From Thalassomonas viridans (lineage in GTDB: Bacteria; Pseudomonadota; Gammaproteobacteria; Enterobacterales; Alteromonadaceae), in the NCBI RefSeq assembly GCF_000948985.2, contig NZ_CP059733.1:1364001-1428000 (forward strand): a stretch of DNA of 64,000 nucleotides, written 5' to 3'. Shown piece after piece: positions 53,443-62,670 of this stretch. A program made the position numbers and the translations under genes. Under the pieces are notes generated by a model that had not been told where the DNA came from, ran no database searches, and saw only the letters and a list, made by a program, of their open reading frames with translations. The stretch's first letter is position 1. Every line of letters begins with the position of its first letter.

Positions 53443-53796
53443 ATGAGTAAGATTATTGAACAGCTCGAACAAGAGCAAATGAAAACTGACGTTCCAGCGT
53501 TCGCCCCGGGCGACACTGTTTCCGTTCAAGTTAAAGTTACCGAAGGTAACAAAACCCGTCTTCAGGCTTTTGAAGGTGTGGTAATCGCTGTTAAAAACCG
53601 TGGCTTACATTCTGCATTCACCGTTCGTAAAATTTCTAACGGTGTTGGTGTTGAGCGTGTATTCCAGACACACAGCCCATTAATTGACTCTATCGAAGTC
53701 AAACGTCGCGGTGATGTTCGTCAAGCTAAGCTTTACTATCTTCGTGAGCGTTCAGGTCGTTCTGCACGTATCAAAGAGAAGTTGGCTAAGAAGTAA
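53443..53796 (+). CDS. rplS: 50S ribosomal protein L19
   Basis: A 117-residue ribosomal protein at the 30S-50S interface. Sequence [14 protein letters not shown] and [21 protein letters not shown] (described as the central beta region) are diagnostic, with [25 protein letters not shown] at the end. ATG 53443 has AGGAAGAAGGT upstream; the longer reading overlaps trmD. Its codon bias is strong. A terminator closes the operon. Confidence 0.98.
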   Translation: MSKIIEQLEQEQMKTDVPAFAPGDTVSVQVKVTEGNKTRLQAFEGVVIAVKNRGLHSAFTVRKISNGVGVERVFQTHSPLIDSIEVKRRGDVRQAKLYYLRERSGRSARIKEKLAKK

Positions 53797-53821
53797 TTGT
53801 AGATTACTCAATAGTTTAATA

Positions 53822-53855
53822 AAAAGCCATGTGGGCAACCACATGGCTTTTTTTT
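53822..53855 (+). terminator. Rho-independent terminator of the rpsP operon
   Basis: AAGCCATGTGG and CCACATGGCTT form an 11-bp stem around GCAA, followed by eight or more T. Confidence 0.93.
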
Positions 53856-54178
53856 ATGGGCGTGTTCCAGCCCGATACCCGGAGCAGGGTTATTTTTATG
53901 AATCTTTGTGGGAACAAGAAAAAAACAGCTATTACCACTTATACTTAAATATTCACATCAAGTTTACAGGAGTTATTCTTTCAGTTATCCCCCGTTACTG
54001 TTAGCGGTGAAGCGGTTATGGCCTGATTGCCTATGACTGCACTGTCGGTGTTAACACCGGCAGAAAAGATGCTAATGGACAAAATGCATTTTCAATGGCG
54101 AAGTCACGCCGGAAATTTTGAAATTATCAGCACTCCATAGTTGTGGGCGTGTTGGCAGATAATTTACGGGAGTAGTCC
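53856..54178. other. Intergenic region with a 22-bp palindrome
   Basis: No supported gene. CTGTCGGTGTTAACACCGGC at 54042-54061 plus AG forms a near-perfect palindrome centred on GTTAAC. It could be a regulator site or transcript stem. Confidence 0.4.
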
Positions 54179-54802
54179 ATGAAAAAGTTTATCTGTGCCG
54201 GCAGCCTGGCGGCTGCGTTATTTGTCAGTGTTTTCTTGTTTAATGAGGGAGATCCCGATACAGCGGCAAGAGAGCCGCTGATGGCAAGCACCATGAAGTT
54301 TGCTTCATTTGTTAGCGGCGGCAGCAATGCGACGCAAAAAGCCGAAGAGAGCCCGGTGAAAACCCGCCACCTGAGAGTCACCTTTACCCACCAGGAAAAA
54401 TTAAGCGACTTTGTTAAACTTTCCCCCTCAAAAGAATGGCAGCCGGTTACTGTTGCCAATGGTGTGGCAATTGCCAATTACTTGCTTTATACAGACAAGC
54501 AAAGCTACCAGCTGGCAATTATCCGCATGAAAAAGGTGATGCCGCTGGAGGCCATAATGAACATCTGGCAGCAAAAAGCCGGTTTACCTGCGGCAGATCA
54601 TTTTGAGGTGGTTAAAACCATCAAATGCGGTGATGATCAGGAGCTGGATTTGTATCAGATCCGCGGTGAAAGCCAGTCAATCGCCCTGGCGGTTCACGCC
54701 GGCGAAAAATATACCTTCTTCCGTTTATCCGGCGCCGGGCTGATGGAAGAGCAGGTGCTGGCTAAATTTACCGAATTGCTCTCTTCGGCTTTATTTATTT
54801 AA
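54179..54802 (+). CDS. Exported protein of unknown function
   Basis: A 207-residue protein with a signal peptide or anchor (MKKFICAGSLAAALFVSVFLF). The rest is a compact alpha/beta domain with a repeated hydrophobic/strand pattern (TVANGVAIANYLLYTDKQSYQLAIIRMKK). No family is recognised. ACGGGAGTAGTCC precedes ATG 54179. A strong 10-bp stem follows at 54811-54837. It is located alone before acs. Confidence 0.7.
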   Translation: MKKFICAGSLAAALFVSVFLFNEGDPDTAAREPLMASTMKFASFVSGGSNATQKAEESPVKTRHLRVTFTHQEKLSDFVKLSPSKEWQPVTVANGVAIANYLLYTDKQSYQLAIIRMKKVMPLEAIMNIWQQKAGLPAADHFEVVKTIKCGDDQELDLYQIRGESQSIALAVHAGEKYTFFRLSGAGLMEEQVLAKFTELLSSALFI

Positions 54803-54810
54803 TGTCTTCC

Positions 54811-54837
54811 GGCTCCTGCTATTTTGCAGCAGGAGCC
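54811..54837. terminator. Hairpin after the exported protein gene
   Basis: GGCTCCTGCT (54811-54820) and AGCAGGAGCC (54828-54837) are perfect complements with a 7-base loop. No U tract follows, so termination may be weak. Confidence 0.5.
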
Positions 54838-55019
54838 AGAAAATTCTGGCAGACCGGCAAAGCCGGGCTTGCCCGGACCTTTCTTATTTACTTCGTGCAA
54901 ATATTAGCCAGTTTGCCTTGTTTGAAAAAAACTTAGTGATTTATTAAATTCATTAAGGGTAAACTCTTAACCACTTATAAGAAAATAATAACTAGAACCT
55001 ATAACATCAGAGAATAGAT

Positions 55020-56960
55020 ATGAAGGAATTACAATCTCGCTATCCGGTATCGACACGCGCGCAGGCAAGCACCCACATCGATACCGCTACCTATGAAGCC
55101 ATGTATCGCCAGTCGGTTGAACAGCCGGATACCTTTTGGGCTGAGCAGGCGGAAAAGTTTATCGACTGGTATCAGCCCTGGGAGCAGGTCAGCAAGGTTG
55201 ATTTTAAAGCATCCCAGGTAAGCTGGTTTGCCGGCGGCAAACTTAACGTCAGCTACAATTGCATTGACCGGCATTTAGCTAAGAAAGCAAATGACATCGC
55301 TGTCATCTTTGAGGGAGACGAACCCGATAATGATGCCAAGATCACCTACCAGCAATTGCATGATCATGTTTGCCGCTTTGCCAACCTGTTAAAGCAGCGG
55401 GGAGTGAAAAAGGGCGACAGGGTTTGCATCTATATGCCGATGATCCCGGAAGTCGGTTATGCCATGCTTGCCTGTGCCCGTATCGGCGCCGTGCATTCGG
55501 TGGTTTTTGGCGGTTTCTCTACCGAGTCCATTAAAGCCCGGGTGCTGGATGCCGATTGCCGTGTGATCATTACCGCAGACGAAAGCGTCCGCGGTGGCAA
55601 ACGTATCCCCCTTAAAGCCAATGTCGACGAAGCGCTTAAAGACTGCCCGAATGTTCATTCGGTAATAGTGGTGGAGCGTACTGGCGCAAAAATCAACTGG
55701 AACGATGCGCTGGATGTTAAATATGCCGAGGCGGTGGCCGGGTTGCCTGCCGAATGTGAACCGGAGCAAATGGATGCCGAAGACCCCTTGTTTGTGCTTT
55801 ATACCTCGGGCTCTACCGGTAAACCTAAAGGGGTGCTGCACACCTGCGGCGGCTACCTGCTTTATGCCGCCATGACCCACAAATATGTCTTTGATTACCA
55901 GGACGGTGAAATTTACTGGTGTACGGCAGATGCCGGCTGGATCACCGGCCATTCCTATATCTTCTACGGACCGCTGGCCAATGGCGCCACCACACTGGTA
56001 TTTGAGGGGGTGCCTACCTATCCGGATGCCGGGCGTTTCTGGCAGGTTTGCGAAAAGCATAAGGTGAATGTGTTCTATACCGCTCCTACGGCCCTGAGGG
56101 CATTAATGAGTTTAGGGGATACCTTAGTGGAGCAGGCGGACTTGTCTTCTGTCAGGATACTGGGCACGGTTGGCGAGCCGATTAACCCGGAAGCCTGGCA
56201 CTGGTATTATGAGATTGTCGGCAAGGAAAATTGCCCTATTGTCGATACCTGGTGGCAAACCGAGACCGGCGGCATCCTGATGACTTCTCTGCCCGGGGCG
56301 GTGGATATGAAACCCGGGGCCACGGGCAAACCTTTCTTCGGGGTTCAGCCGGCGATATTTGATAAAGAAGGCAATGAGCTTGAAGGTGAAGCCGAGGGCC
56401 TGCTGGTCATGAAAGGCGGCTGGCCGGGGCAGATGCGCACCGTATACGGTGATCACCAAAGGTTTTACGATACCTATTTAAGTCAGTACCCGGGCAATTA
56501 CTTTACCGGCGACGGCGCCAAGCGGGACAAGGACGGTTTTTACTGGATCACCGGACGGGTAGATGATGTGCTCAATGTTTCCGGCCACAGGTTAGGGACG
56601 GCGGAAATCGAAAGTGCCCTGGTATTGCACCCGGCGGTTGCCGAGGCGGCTGTGGTGGGTTATCCCCACGATATCAAAGGGCAGGGGGTTTATGCCTATG
56701 TAACCCTGATGAGTTCGGCTACCGAATCGGATGCTTTGCAGGCGGAACTGACGGAATTTGTGGCCAAAGAGCTGGGGCGTTTTGCCAAACCGGATTATAT
56801 TCAATGGGCGCCGGGCCTGCCCAAGACCCGCTCGGGTAAAATTATGCGCCGTATCCTGCGTAAAATAGCCGAGAATGAAATGGAAAACCTGGGGGATACT
56901 TCGACCCTGGCGGATCCAAGCGTGGTAGATCATCTGGTTACCAACCGCATTATCAAATGA
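55020..56960 (+). CDS. acs: Acetyl-coenzyme A synthetase
   Basis: Activates acetate to acetyl-CoA through acetyl-AMP. The 646-residue protein of the adenylate-forming superfamily shows the P-loop [11 protein letters not shown] (about 264-274), WWQTETGG (about 412-419), [16 protein letters not shown] (about 516-531) and the catalytic lysine in [10 protein letters not shown] (about 607-616), the site that is often acetylated for control. All key residues are present. The upstream gap (54838-55019) is AT-rich and probably holds the promoter. A perfect terminator follows. Confidence 0.98.
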   Translation: MKELQSRYPVSTRAQASTHIDTATYEAMYRQSVEQPDTFWAEQAEKFIDWYQPWEQVSKVDFKASQVSWFAGGKLNVSYNCIDRHLAKKANDIAVIFEGDEPDNDAKITYQQLHDHVCRFANLLKQRGVKKGDRVCIYMPMIPEVGYAMLACARIGAVHSVVFGGFSTESIKARVLDADCRVIITADESVRGGKRIPLKANVDEALKDCPNVHSVIVVERTGAKINWNDALDVKYAEAVAGLPAECEPEQMDAEDPLFVLYTSGSTGKPKGVLHTCGGYLLYAAMTHKYVFDYQDGEIYWCTADAGWITGHSYIFYGPLANGATTLVFEGVPTYPDAGRFWQVCEKHKVNVFYTAPTALRALMSLGDTLVEQADLSSVRILGTVGEPINPEAWHWYYEIVGKENCPIVDTWWQTETGGILMTSLPGAVDMKPGATGKPFFGVQPAIFDKEGNELEGEAEGLLVMKGGWPGQMRTVYGDHQRFYDTYLSQYPGNYFTGDGAKRDKDGFYWITGRVDDVLNVSGHRLGTAEIESALVLHPAVAEAAVVGYPHDIKGQGVYAYVTLMSSATESDALQAELTEFVAKELGRFAKPDYIQWAPGLPKTRSGKIMRRILRKIAENEMENLGDTSTLADPSVVDHLVTNRIIK

Positions 56961-56985
56961 TAACGGCTTGAACGTAGAGCACGCT

Positions 56986-57010
56986 AAAAACCGGCATTTT
57001 GCCGGTTTTT
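56986..57010 (+). terminator. Rho-independent terminator after acs
   Basis: AAAAACCGGC (56986-56995) pairs with GCCGGTTTTT (57001-57010). Confidence 0.9.
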
Positions 57011-57313
57011 ATATGCAGGATGCATGGTATTGCGCGGTGACAGGAAGTCAAAGAGCGCTTATATGCAGGATGCATGGTATTGCGCGGTGACAGGAAGTCA
57101 AAGAGCGCTTATATGCAGGGATGCATGGTATTGCGTGGTGACAGGAAGTCAGAGAGCGCTTATATGCAGGATGCATGGTATTGCGCGGTGACAGGAAGTC
57201 AAAGAGCGCTTATATGCAGGGATGCATGGTGTGGCGCGGTGACTGGAAGTCAAAGAGCGCTTATATGCAGGGACGCATGGTATTGCGCACTAACTGGATG
57301 TTTAAGCGCGCTT
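57011..57313. repeat. Six-copy 50-51 bp tandem repeat
   Basis: Units start at 57011, 57061, 57111, 57162, 57212 and 57263. Copies 1 and 2 are identical; copies 3-6 gain an extra G and point changes, with copy 6 most diverged. Each begins ATATGCAGG and ends AGAGCGCTT. A broken seventh start follows (ATCCCGGGATGC). No spacers lie between copies, so this is a minisatellite. It starts right after the acs terminator and its last copy supplies the 3' end of the fetB-like gene. Confidence 0.92.
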
Positions 57314-58129
57314 ATCCCGGGATGCCTGTTTTTTCACTTTCGGGGTTTTAAATGTCACCTTAACCCGACCGGTGGCTTCTATTGAAGTGCGAATCCCCAG
57401 GTAAAGGCTGGCGGTAACCGAGATGCTCAGCATCACAAAAATAGCCACTAAGATTACCAGCTGGTATTTAATGGCGGTGATAGGATCTACACCCCCCAAT
57501 ATTTGTCCCGTCATCATGCCGGGCAAGGTTACTAATCCCGTGGTTGCCATAGAAGCCAGGATAGGGGCAAAGGCCTGCTGCATCGCAGACTGCACGAAGG
57601 GCAGGCTCGCCTGGGCCGGACTAGCCCCTAATGCCAGTGCTCCCTCATATTCGTCGTTTTTATCCCTAAAGGCGGTAAATAACCTTTGCAGGGCAACAAT
57701 ATTGCCGCTGAGGCTGTTGCCGAGCAGCATACCGGCCAGCGGGATCAGGTATTGGGCGTTATAGACAGGCTCCGGCCGGAGCAGGGCCAGCAGTAACAGT
57801 AGCAAGAGCGGCACCAGCCCCAGCAACAGGCCGCTGAGCACCGGCAGGTAGAGGTACTTTGCCGGCAGCGCGGTACTGGAGATAATGGCGCTGGTGCCAA
57901 CGAGTAGCATCACCATCAGCCACATCAGGTTCAGTACCGGGTTGTTCAGTTCGAACAGAAACTGCAGATACAGGCCCACCAGCACCAGTTGTAAGCTCAT
58001 GCGCACTACTGCCAGGCTGATTTCACGGGTCAGTCCCAGGGAAAACCTGAAGTTAACCACCAAAGGCACCAGCAGTACCAACATGAAAATGGCCAGTTGC
58101 CACCAGCTGATATCAAGACTTGATTGCAT
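57302..58129 (-). CDS. FetB-like ABC permease (UPF0014)
   Basis: A 275-residue protein with about seven helices. Family features include VVRMSLQLVLVGLYLQFLF (near residue 41), NSLSGNIVALQRL, the loop DEYEGALALGASPAQA (near 160), which contacts the ATPase, and TGLVTLPGMMTGQILGGVDP (near 195). E. coli FetB exports iron with FetA. The ATPase gene fetA is not beside it here. The last codons (SRDKRA and stop) lie within the decayed last tandem repeat, so the C-terminus may have been altered by repeat growth. Confidence 0.88.
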   Translation of the reverse strand: MQSSLDISWWQLAIFMLVLLVPLVVNFRFSLGLTREISLAVVRMSLQLVLVGLYLQFLFELNNPVLNLMWLMVMLLVGTSAIISSTALPAKYLYLPVLSGLLLGLVPLLLLLLLALLRPEPVYNAQYLIPLAGMLLGNSLSGNIVALQRLFTAFRDKNDEYEGALALGASPAQASLPFVQSAMQQAFAPILASMATTGLVTLPGMMTGQILGGVDPITAIKYQLVILVAIFVMLSISVTASLYLGIRTSIEATGRVKVTFKTPKVKKQASRDKRA

Positions 58130-58814
58130 ACTCAGTTATTAGGAATAAAGCGATAACAGATAGATTTATTTTACCCTGTTTTAGGAGCGCTAAGCTTTAT
58201 TTGATTAAAAATATTTGATTTTTCTGTGATTTATTAGCTGCTTTCTGCACTTTTTCTTTATTTGCGGAAGTACCACTTCCTGTTGCCGTTGTTGAACAGA
58301 ACCTGCCAGTAGTCCGTATGCTAAGGAAATCACTACCTGGTGATGCTCATTATAAAGCTAATAAATATCTATTGAGGACCATTGGTATTTTGTCCGTTTT
58401 TATATTTATTGTTTTACTTTTTGCTGTTTTCAGACAACGGAGAAGTTTTCAGCTCTGTGAAAAAAGCAGCGGTTATTTCTGAGTAGCTTACTGTGGGCTG
58501 CTTGTCCGTTAATCGCGATGTTTTTTGTCAGTTATTGGGGAATTTTACCGGGGACTTGTCCGTGAAAATTTAGCTGTATTAGCCGGGTGGAGTTTTCTTA
58601 CTTTTCGCTGATTAGTTGGCAGAAGTTAGCTAAAACAAAATTTAATCTATTAATTTTCATATCCTTACCTTTTTGTTAGAAGCTTGATTGCTTGTCGGAG
58701 CACTGATTTTTATTAGGTCTGTACAGCCAGCTGCGGCAGTTGTGTTCTGATGCTTTTGTACTAGGTTAGAGGTAGGAATAAACAGGATGTTATTTAATAG
58801 GCAGGAAGCTTCAT
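58130..58814. other. Long gene-free stretch
   Basis: Both strands were scanned over these 685 bp; only short unsupported ORFs occur. The stretch is AT-rich. A ribosome site GCAGGAAGC precedes the next gene. It may hold a decayed gene or an unannotated RNA, but I see no clear sign of either. Confidence 0.4.
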
Positions 58815-59666
58815 ATGAATACTATTGCATCGTTTTTTCAGGCGCTTAGCCAATTGCCCGTGATGGAAAGCATCATGGTGATCTTACCTTTGATCGGCAC
58901 TTTTGTTGCCGCCCTTGCGCTTACTTTTATGAGCAAACACTTATATGCCCGGGTTGCCTTTGCTTTATTGAGCCTGGGGATACTAATCACTGCTCCTTTT
59001 AGCGCCAACTTTCAGGTCAGCACTTTGGCACAGACGGAGCATACCCGCCAGGATGCCATAAAATATCAGGACTCTCTGCAAAGGCATTTTAATTTGCTGA
59101 CCGGAGATGCAAAATCCAGGGATGAAGCGGTTAACTCCAGGTTGATGGAAAAGTTCAACCGCCTCGATACCCGGCAAAAGGAGGTGGTGGAATTGATTGC
59201 CGAGGTGGTCGCAGATGCCAATAAGCAGCTGTTAAGCCGGTTGGAGCAGCAAACCCTGATAATAGATGATTTGATTGCCGACAGCGAAGGCTACTTATCC
59301 GATAAAGTCAGCTCGGCCAGTGTGGATGTTATCGGTCATGTAACTGTGAAACAATCCTCCCCCGGGAATGACAGCAAGTCAGTAAACCGGGAACTTTCTG
59401 CTTTGCTTGGCAAACAGACCGATGCCCTGAACCGGTCTATTGCTCACCTGAGCGATAGGTTTACCGCTGACCTCAATAAAGAAATGGCACGGCAAGATGA
59501 ACATTACCAGCAATTTAGCCGTGATTTAGCCCGGGTCTCAAGCGAGATAAAGCAAATTAACCGTATGCTTGCCGCCCATCAGACAACGCAGGTTTTATCT
59601 CTGGAAAAAGGTAAAGATAATTCAGCTGTTGTTGCTGCCGGATTGTCGGGTAAGCGTGCCGAATAA
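58815..59666 (+). CDS. Membrane protein with long coiled coil, function unknown
   Basis: A 283-residue protein. Two N-terminal helices (about 17-40 and 46-66) are followed by some 200 residues of mostly heptad-like helix (QDSLQRHFNLLTG, RLDTRQKEVVELIAEVVADANK, ALNRSIAHLSDRF, given as separate helices). The form resembles ZorA-like or chemoreceptor-like tethers, but it lacks their motifs, so no family is assigned. ATG 58815 has GCAGGAAGCTTC upstream. Its end is 35 bp from the stop of the convergent GGDEF gene. Confidence 0.7.
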   Translation: MNTIASFFQALSQLPVMESIMVILPLIGTFVAALALTFMSKHLYARVAFALLSLGILITAPFSANFQVSTLAQTEHTRQDAIKYQDSLQRHFNLLTGDAKSRDEAVNSRLMEKFNRLDTRQKEVVELIAEVVADANKQLLSRLEQQTLIIDDLIADSEGYLSDKVSSASVDVIGHVTVKQSSPGNDSKSVNRELSALLGKQTDALNRSIAHLSDRFTADLNKEMARQDEHYQQFSRDLARVSSEIKQINRMLAAHQTTQVLSLEKGKDNSAVVAAGLSGKRAE

Positions 59667-59701
59667 CCCGGATTATTACCGCTTTTACAATGGTACCGGG
59701 G

Positions 59702-61141
59702 TTACATTTTATAGCTGGTTTTTTCTATCTGGTGAAACTGGTAGTTGTTGCCGCCAAAATTTTTCACTTTATACATGGCCATATCGGCATGCGGCATCAA
59801 GGTTTCATAGCTGTCGCCGTCTTCCGGGAAAGTGCTGATGCCGATACTGGCGGATATCGACAATTGGTGGTTGGCCAGGTTAATGGGTTTTTGAATACAG
59901 CGCAGCACTTTTTCGGCGACGACCGCGGCATTATTACGTTTGGCTATGCTCGGCAGCAAAATGATAAATTCATCGCCGCCGAAACGGCAGGTTAGATCTT
60001 CTTTGCGTAGTGAATTTTTGATGGTGGCGGAAACCTGCTGCAGCAAAGTATCCCCCATGGCATGGCCATAGGTATCGTTAATGGGTTTGAAGTTATCCAA
60101 ATCGATAAAAAGCAACGCCAGGCCATGGCGGCGGCGTCTGGCCTGGATTAACGCCTGTTTGACCGAGTCGGTAAAGTGGCTGCGGTTAGGCAAATTGGTT
60201 AACAGATCATAATTGGCCTGGTGATACATCTCTTCTTCGCTGTGTTTTCGTTCGGTAATGTCCTGGGTAATGCCGATAATGCGGTGAACTTTGTGCTCAT
60301 TTTCTTCTATGGGAATAAAACAGGAGGAGAAAACCCTGAGTTCACCATTGCACCTGAGCTGAAATTCGAATTCGCTGGAGTAACCCTTAAACGCCCTTAA
60401 CATTAAATATTCGATGCGGGGTTTGTCTTCATCGGCGACCAGCGACAGGTAGCGGCAGCCGAGGATCTGGCCGACGTCATTAAGGCGTAACATTTGTAAG
60501 CCGCAGTTATTCATGGCGGTTAGCCGCCCGTCATGGTCTATTTCATGAATGCACACCGGGGCATTGTTGAGGAAGGTTTGATAAATTTCCTGCTCCGGGA
60601 ACAATAACTGCGGCACTTTTTTCCTTTGCGCCAGGCTGGTTACAGAAATAATCATCCGGGTATGGTCGGTAACGGTTTCCGGAATAATGGCTTTCATGAC
60701 CACCTTAAACCGGTGGCCGTCCTCATGGCAGGCGGTGGCTTCGGTTTCAAAATAATGGCGTTGCTCCAGCAAGGCTACCACCAGTTTTTTTAATACTTCC
60801 AGCTGATCTTTATTATGCTTGTGGCTTACCTGCTCTAAGAAATTCGCCTTGTCATTACCGCCATATAAGGCCAGGGTTGGGCTGTTAATGTCCACTACCT
60901 TGACTTGCCTGGCCAGGGCTAATAATTCAAAAAGGTGGCGGGCAAAATAGCGGTGGTAATCCCGGATATCCCGGCTGGCGTATTCTTCCAATTTACCGGG
61001 CAATAAACCGAGATCGATCAGCCACAGGGATATATTGCTTTGTTGAAAAGCGGTGCGGTACCAGTCGGCAATCTTACGTTGCTCTATGGTGAGGTAGTCT
61101 TTTTCGGGAATAGGTAAATGTGAACCGGCGTTAATCATCAC
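59702..61141 (-). CDS. Diguanylate cyclase with PAS domains
   Basis: A 479-residue cytoplasmic enzyme making cyclic di-GMP. Two PAS-like modules (about 20-175 and 185-305, the second ending IIGITQDITERKHSEEEM) precede a GGDEF domain (about 315-479). The active site CRFGGDEF (residues 385-392) is intact, the metal Asp lies in FIDLDNFKPINDTYGH, and an RKED sequence just upstream is an intact inhibitory I-site, so product feedback is likely. No EAL domain is present. The signal sensed by the PAS domains is unknown. No membrane helix or signal peptide is seen. Confidence 0.93.
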   Translation of the reverse strand: MMINAGSHLPIPEKDYLTIEQRKIADWYRTAFQQSNISLWLIDLGLLPGKLEEYASRDIRDYHRYFARHLFELLALARQVKVVDINSPTLALYGGNDKANFLEQVSHKHNKDQLEVLKKLVVALLEQRHYFETEATACHEDGHRFKVVMKAIIPETVTDHTRMIISVTSLAQRKKVPQLLFPEQEIYQTFLNNAPVCIHEIDHDGRLTAMNNCGLQMLRLNDVGQILGCRYLSLVADEDKPRIEYLMLRAFKGYSSEFEFQLRCNGELRVFSSCFIPIEENEHKVHRIIGITQDITERKHSEEEMYHQANYDLLTNLPNRSHFTDSVKQALIQARRRRHGLALLFIDLDNFKPINDTYGHAMGDTLLQQVSATIKNSLRKEDLTCRFGGDEFIILLPSIAKRNNAAVVAEKVLRCIQKPINLANHQLSISASIGISTFPEDGDSYETLMPHADMAMYKVKNFGGNNYQFHQIEKTSYKM

Positions 61142-61543
61142 AGACCCAAAACAAGCTAGTGGCTATTGCTAGCCAGTGAATATCAAAATTAATAATAGCA
61201 AAGTCAGCGCCTTTACTTGTGATATTTGCATATACGTCTCATTTGTATATGTACCTTAACTATAGCCCATTAAATAAACATCTTTCCCATATCCCGGCAA
61301 TTATGGGGTAAAGGGGAATTTTTCAGCAAAAGCCCTATACCGGGCAGAATAAAGAGTGTAATATATATCTTACATTTTGTGTAACGCTATCTTTACAAGG
61401 TTTGATGTTTTGTTTTTTGGTATAAAAAACACGGAAAGAAATCAGTTCTTTTTTCGATATTATCCCTAAATCTCTACCGGCCGGGAATTACTGCTTAGCC
61501 GTTCACTTTACTCTATTTAATCTAATTTTTACCGGAAGTTACC
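61142..61543. other. Intergenic region with aroF promoter and TyrR sites
   Basis: No gene. A CATATAC/GTATATG pair around 61229-61251 is the other visible structure besides the TyrR boxes. Confidence 0.45.
61357..61397 (+). promoter_or_regulatory. Two TyrR boxes upstream of aroF-tyrA
   Basis: TGTAATATATATCTTACA (61357-61374) and TGTAACGCTATCTTTACA (61380-61397) match TGTAAA-N6-TTTACA with two and one mismatches, and both keep the essential G and C. Their centres are 23 bp apart, about two helical turns. TyrR with tyrosine would repress, as at E. coli aroF-tyrA. Confidence 0.75.
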
Positions 61544-62629
61544 ATGGCTGAAACTAACCATAAAACCCATTTGAATGACATTCATGTCAATGCCGAAGAT
61601 GTTCTGATTACGCCGGAAGCGCTGAGAGCCGAGCTGCCGCTGGATAATGAAGGACGCGAGTATGTGATGGCGGCGCGTGAAGTTATCTCCAACATCATCC
61701 ATAAACGCGATCCGCGCTTGCTGGTGATCAGCGGCCCCTGTTCGGTACATGATGTGGAGGCGGCCAAAGAATATGCCCGTCATTTGAAAGCCTTGCATGA
61801 TAAACACCAGGATTCCCTGTATATCGTGATGCGGGTTTACTTTGAAAAGCCAAGGACCACGGTTGGCTGGAAAGGTTTGATCAATGACCCCCATATGGAC
61901 GGTTCTTTTGATGTCGAAACCGGCTTGAGAAAGGCGCGTGAACTGTTAATCTACCTGACAAAACTGGGGCTGCCGCTGGCAACCGAAGCCTTAGATCCCA
62001 TCAGTCCCCAGTACCTGGCTGAGCTATTCAGCTGGTCGGCAATCGGTGCCCGGACCACGGAATCACAGACCCACAGGGAAATGGCCAGTGGTTTGTCTAT
62101 GCCCATCGGCTTTAAAAACGGCACCAACGGCAGCCTGGATGTTGCCATCAATGCCCTGCAGTCCGCCGCGTCTTCCCACCGCTTTATGGGGATAAACCGT
62201 CAGGGGCAGGTAGCGCTGATCAAAACTTCGGGTAATCCGGACGGGCACGTGATTTTACGCGGCGGCAAGCAGCCTAACTATGACTCGGTTAATGTTGCCA
62301 TTTGTGAGCAGGAATTATCCGCCCACAAGCTGGAGCTGGGGATTGTGGTTGACTGCAGCCACGGCAACTCCAATAAAGACTACCGCCGTCAGCCTCTGGT
62401 GGCGGATAATGTCTTCAACCAGATCCTTGAAGGCAATAAGTCTATTATCGGCGTGATGCTGGAAAGCAACCTTAAAGCCGGCAACCAAAGTGCAAACCTG
62501 CCCAGAGAGCAGCTGGAATACGGGGTTTCGGTAACCGATGCCTGTATTGACCTTCAGGAAACCGAAAAGCTTATGATGCTGGCGGAGACTAAGCTGGCAG
62601 ACGTGTTACGTACGCGCATTAATGCTTGA
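61544..62629 (+). CDS. aroF: 3-deoxy-7-phosphoheptulonate synthase, class I (AroF-like)
   Basis: First step of aromatic synthesis, joining phosphoenolpyruvate and erythrose 4-phosphate. The 361-residue AroAI-alpha type shows the family block LLVISGPCSVHD (about 59-70), KPRTTVGWKGLINDP (about 106-120), GARTTESQTHREMASGL and DCSHGNSNKDY (about 270-280, metal ligands). It is assigned to the tyrosine-sensitive branch by its place before tyrA and its TyrR boxes. It has AccGGAAG upstream and lies 41 bp before tyrA. Confidence 0.95.
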   Translation: MAETNHKTHLNDIHVNAEDVLITPEALRAELPLDNEGREYVMAAREVISNIIHKRDPRLLVISGPCSVHDVEAAKEYARHLKALHDKHQDSLYIVMRVYFEKPRTTVGWKGLINDPHMDGSFDVETGLRKARELLIYLTKLGLPLATEALDPISPQYLAELFSWSAIGARTTESQTHREMASGLSMPIGFKNGTNGSLDVAINALQSAASSHRFMGINRQGQVALIKTSGNPDGHVILRGGKQPNYDSVNVAICEQELSAHKLELGIVVDCSHGNSNKDYRRQPLVADNVFNQILEGNKSIIGVMLESNLKAGNQSANLPREQLEYGVSVTDACIDLQETEKLMMLAETKLADVLRTRINA

Positions 62630-62670
62630 TATGATTAGTTAGGGCTAGAAGTAAGGTTACTGCACAGATA

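Noticed and set aside
57011..57313. Possible CRISPR array
   Set aside because: Units are directly adjacent without unique spacers, and no cas genes are present.
57074..57385. Plus-strand ORF of repeated MVLRGDRKS-type units
   Set aside because: It is an artefact of the 50-bp tandem repeat, lacks a ribosome site and overlaps the end of the fetB-like gene.
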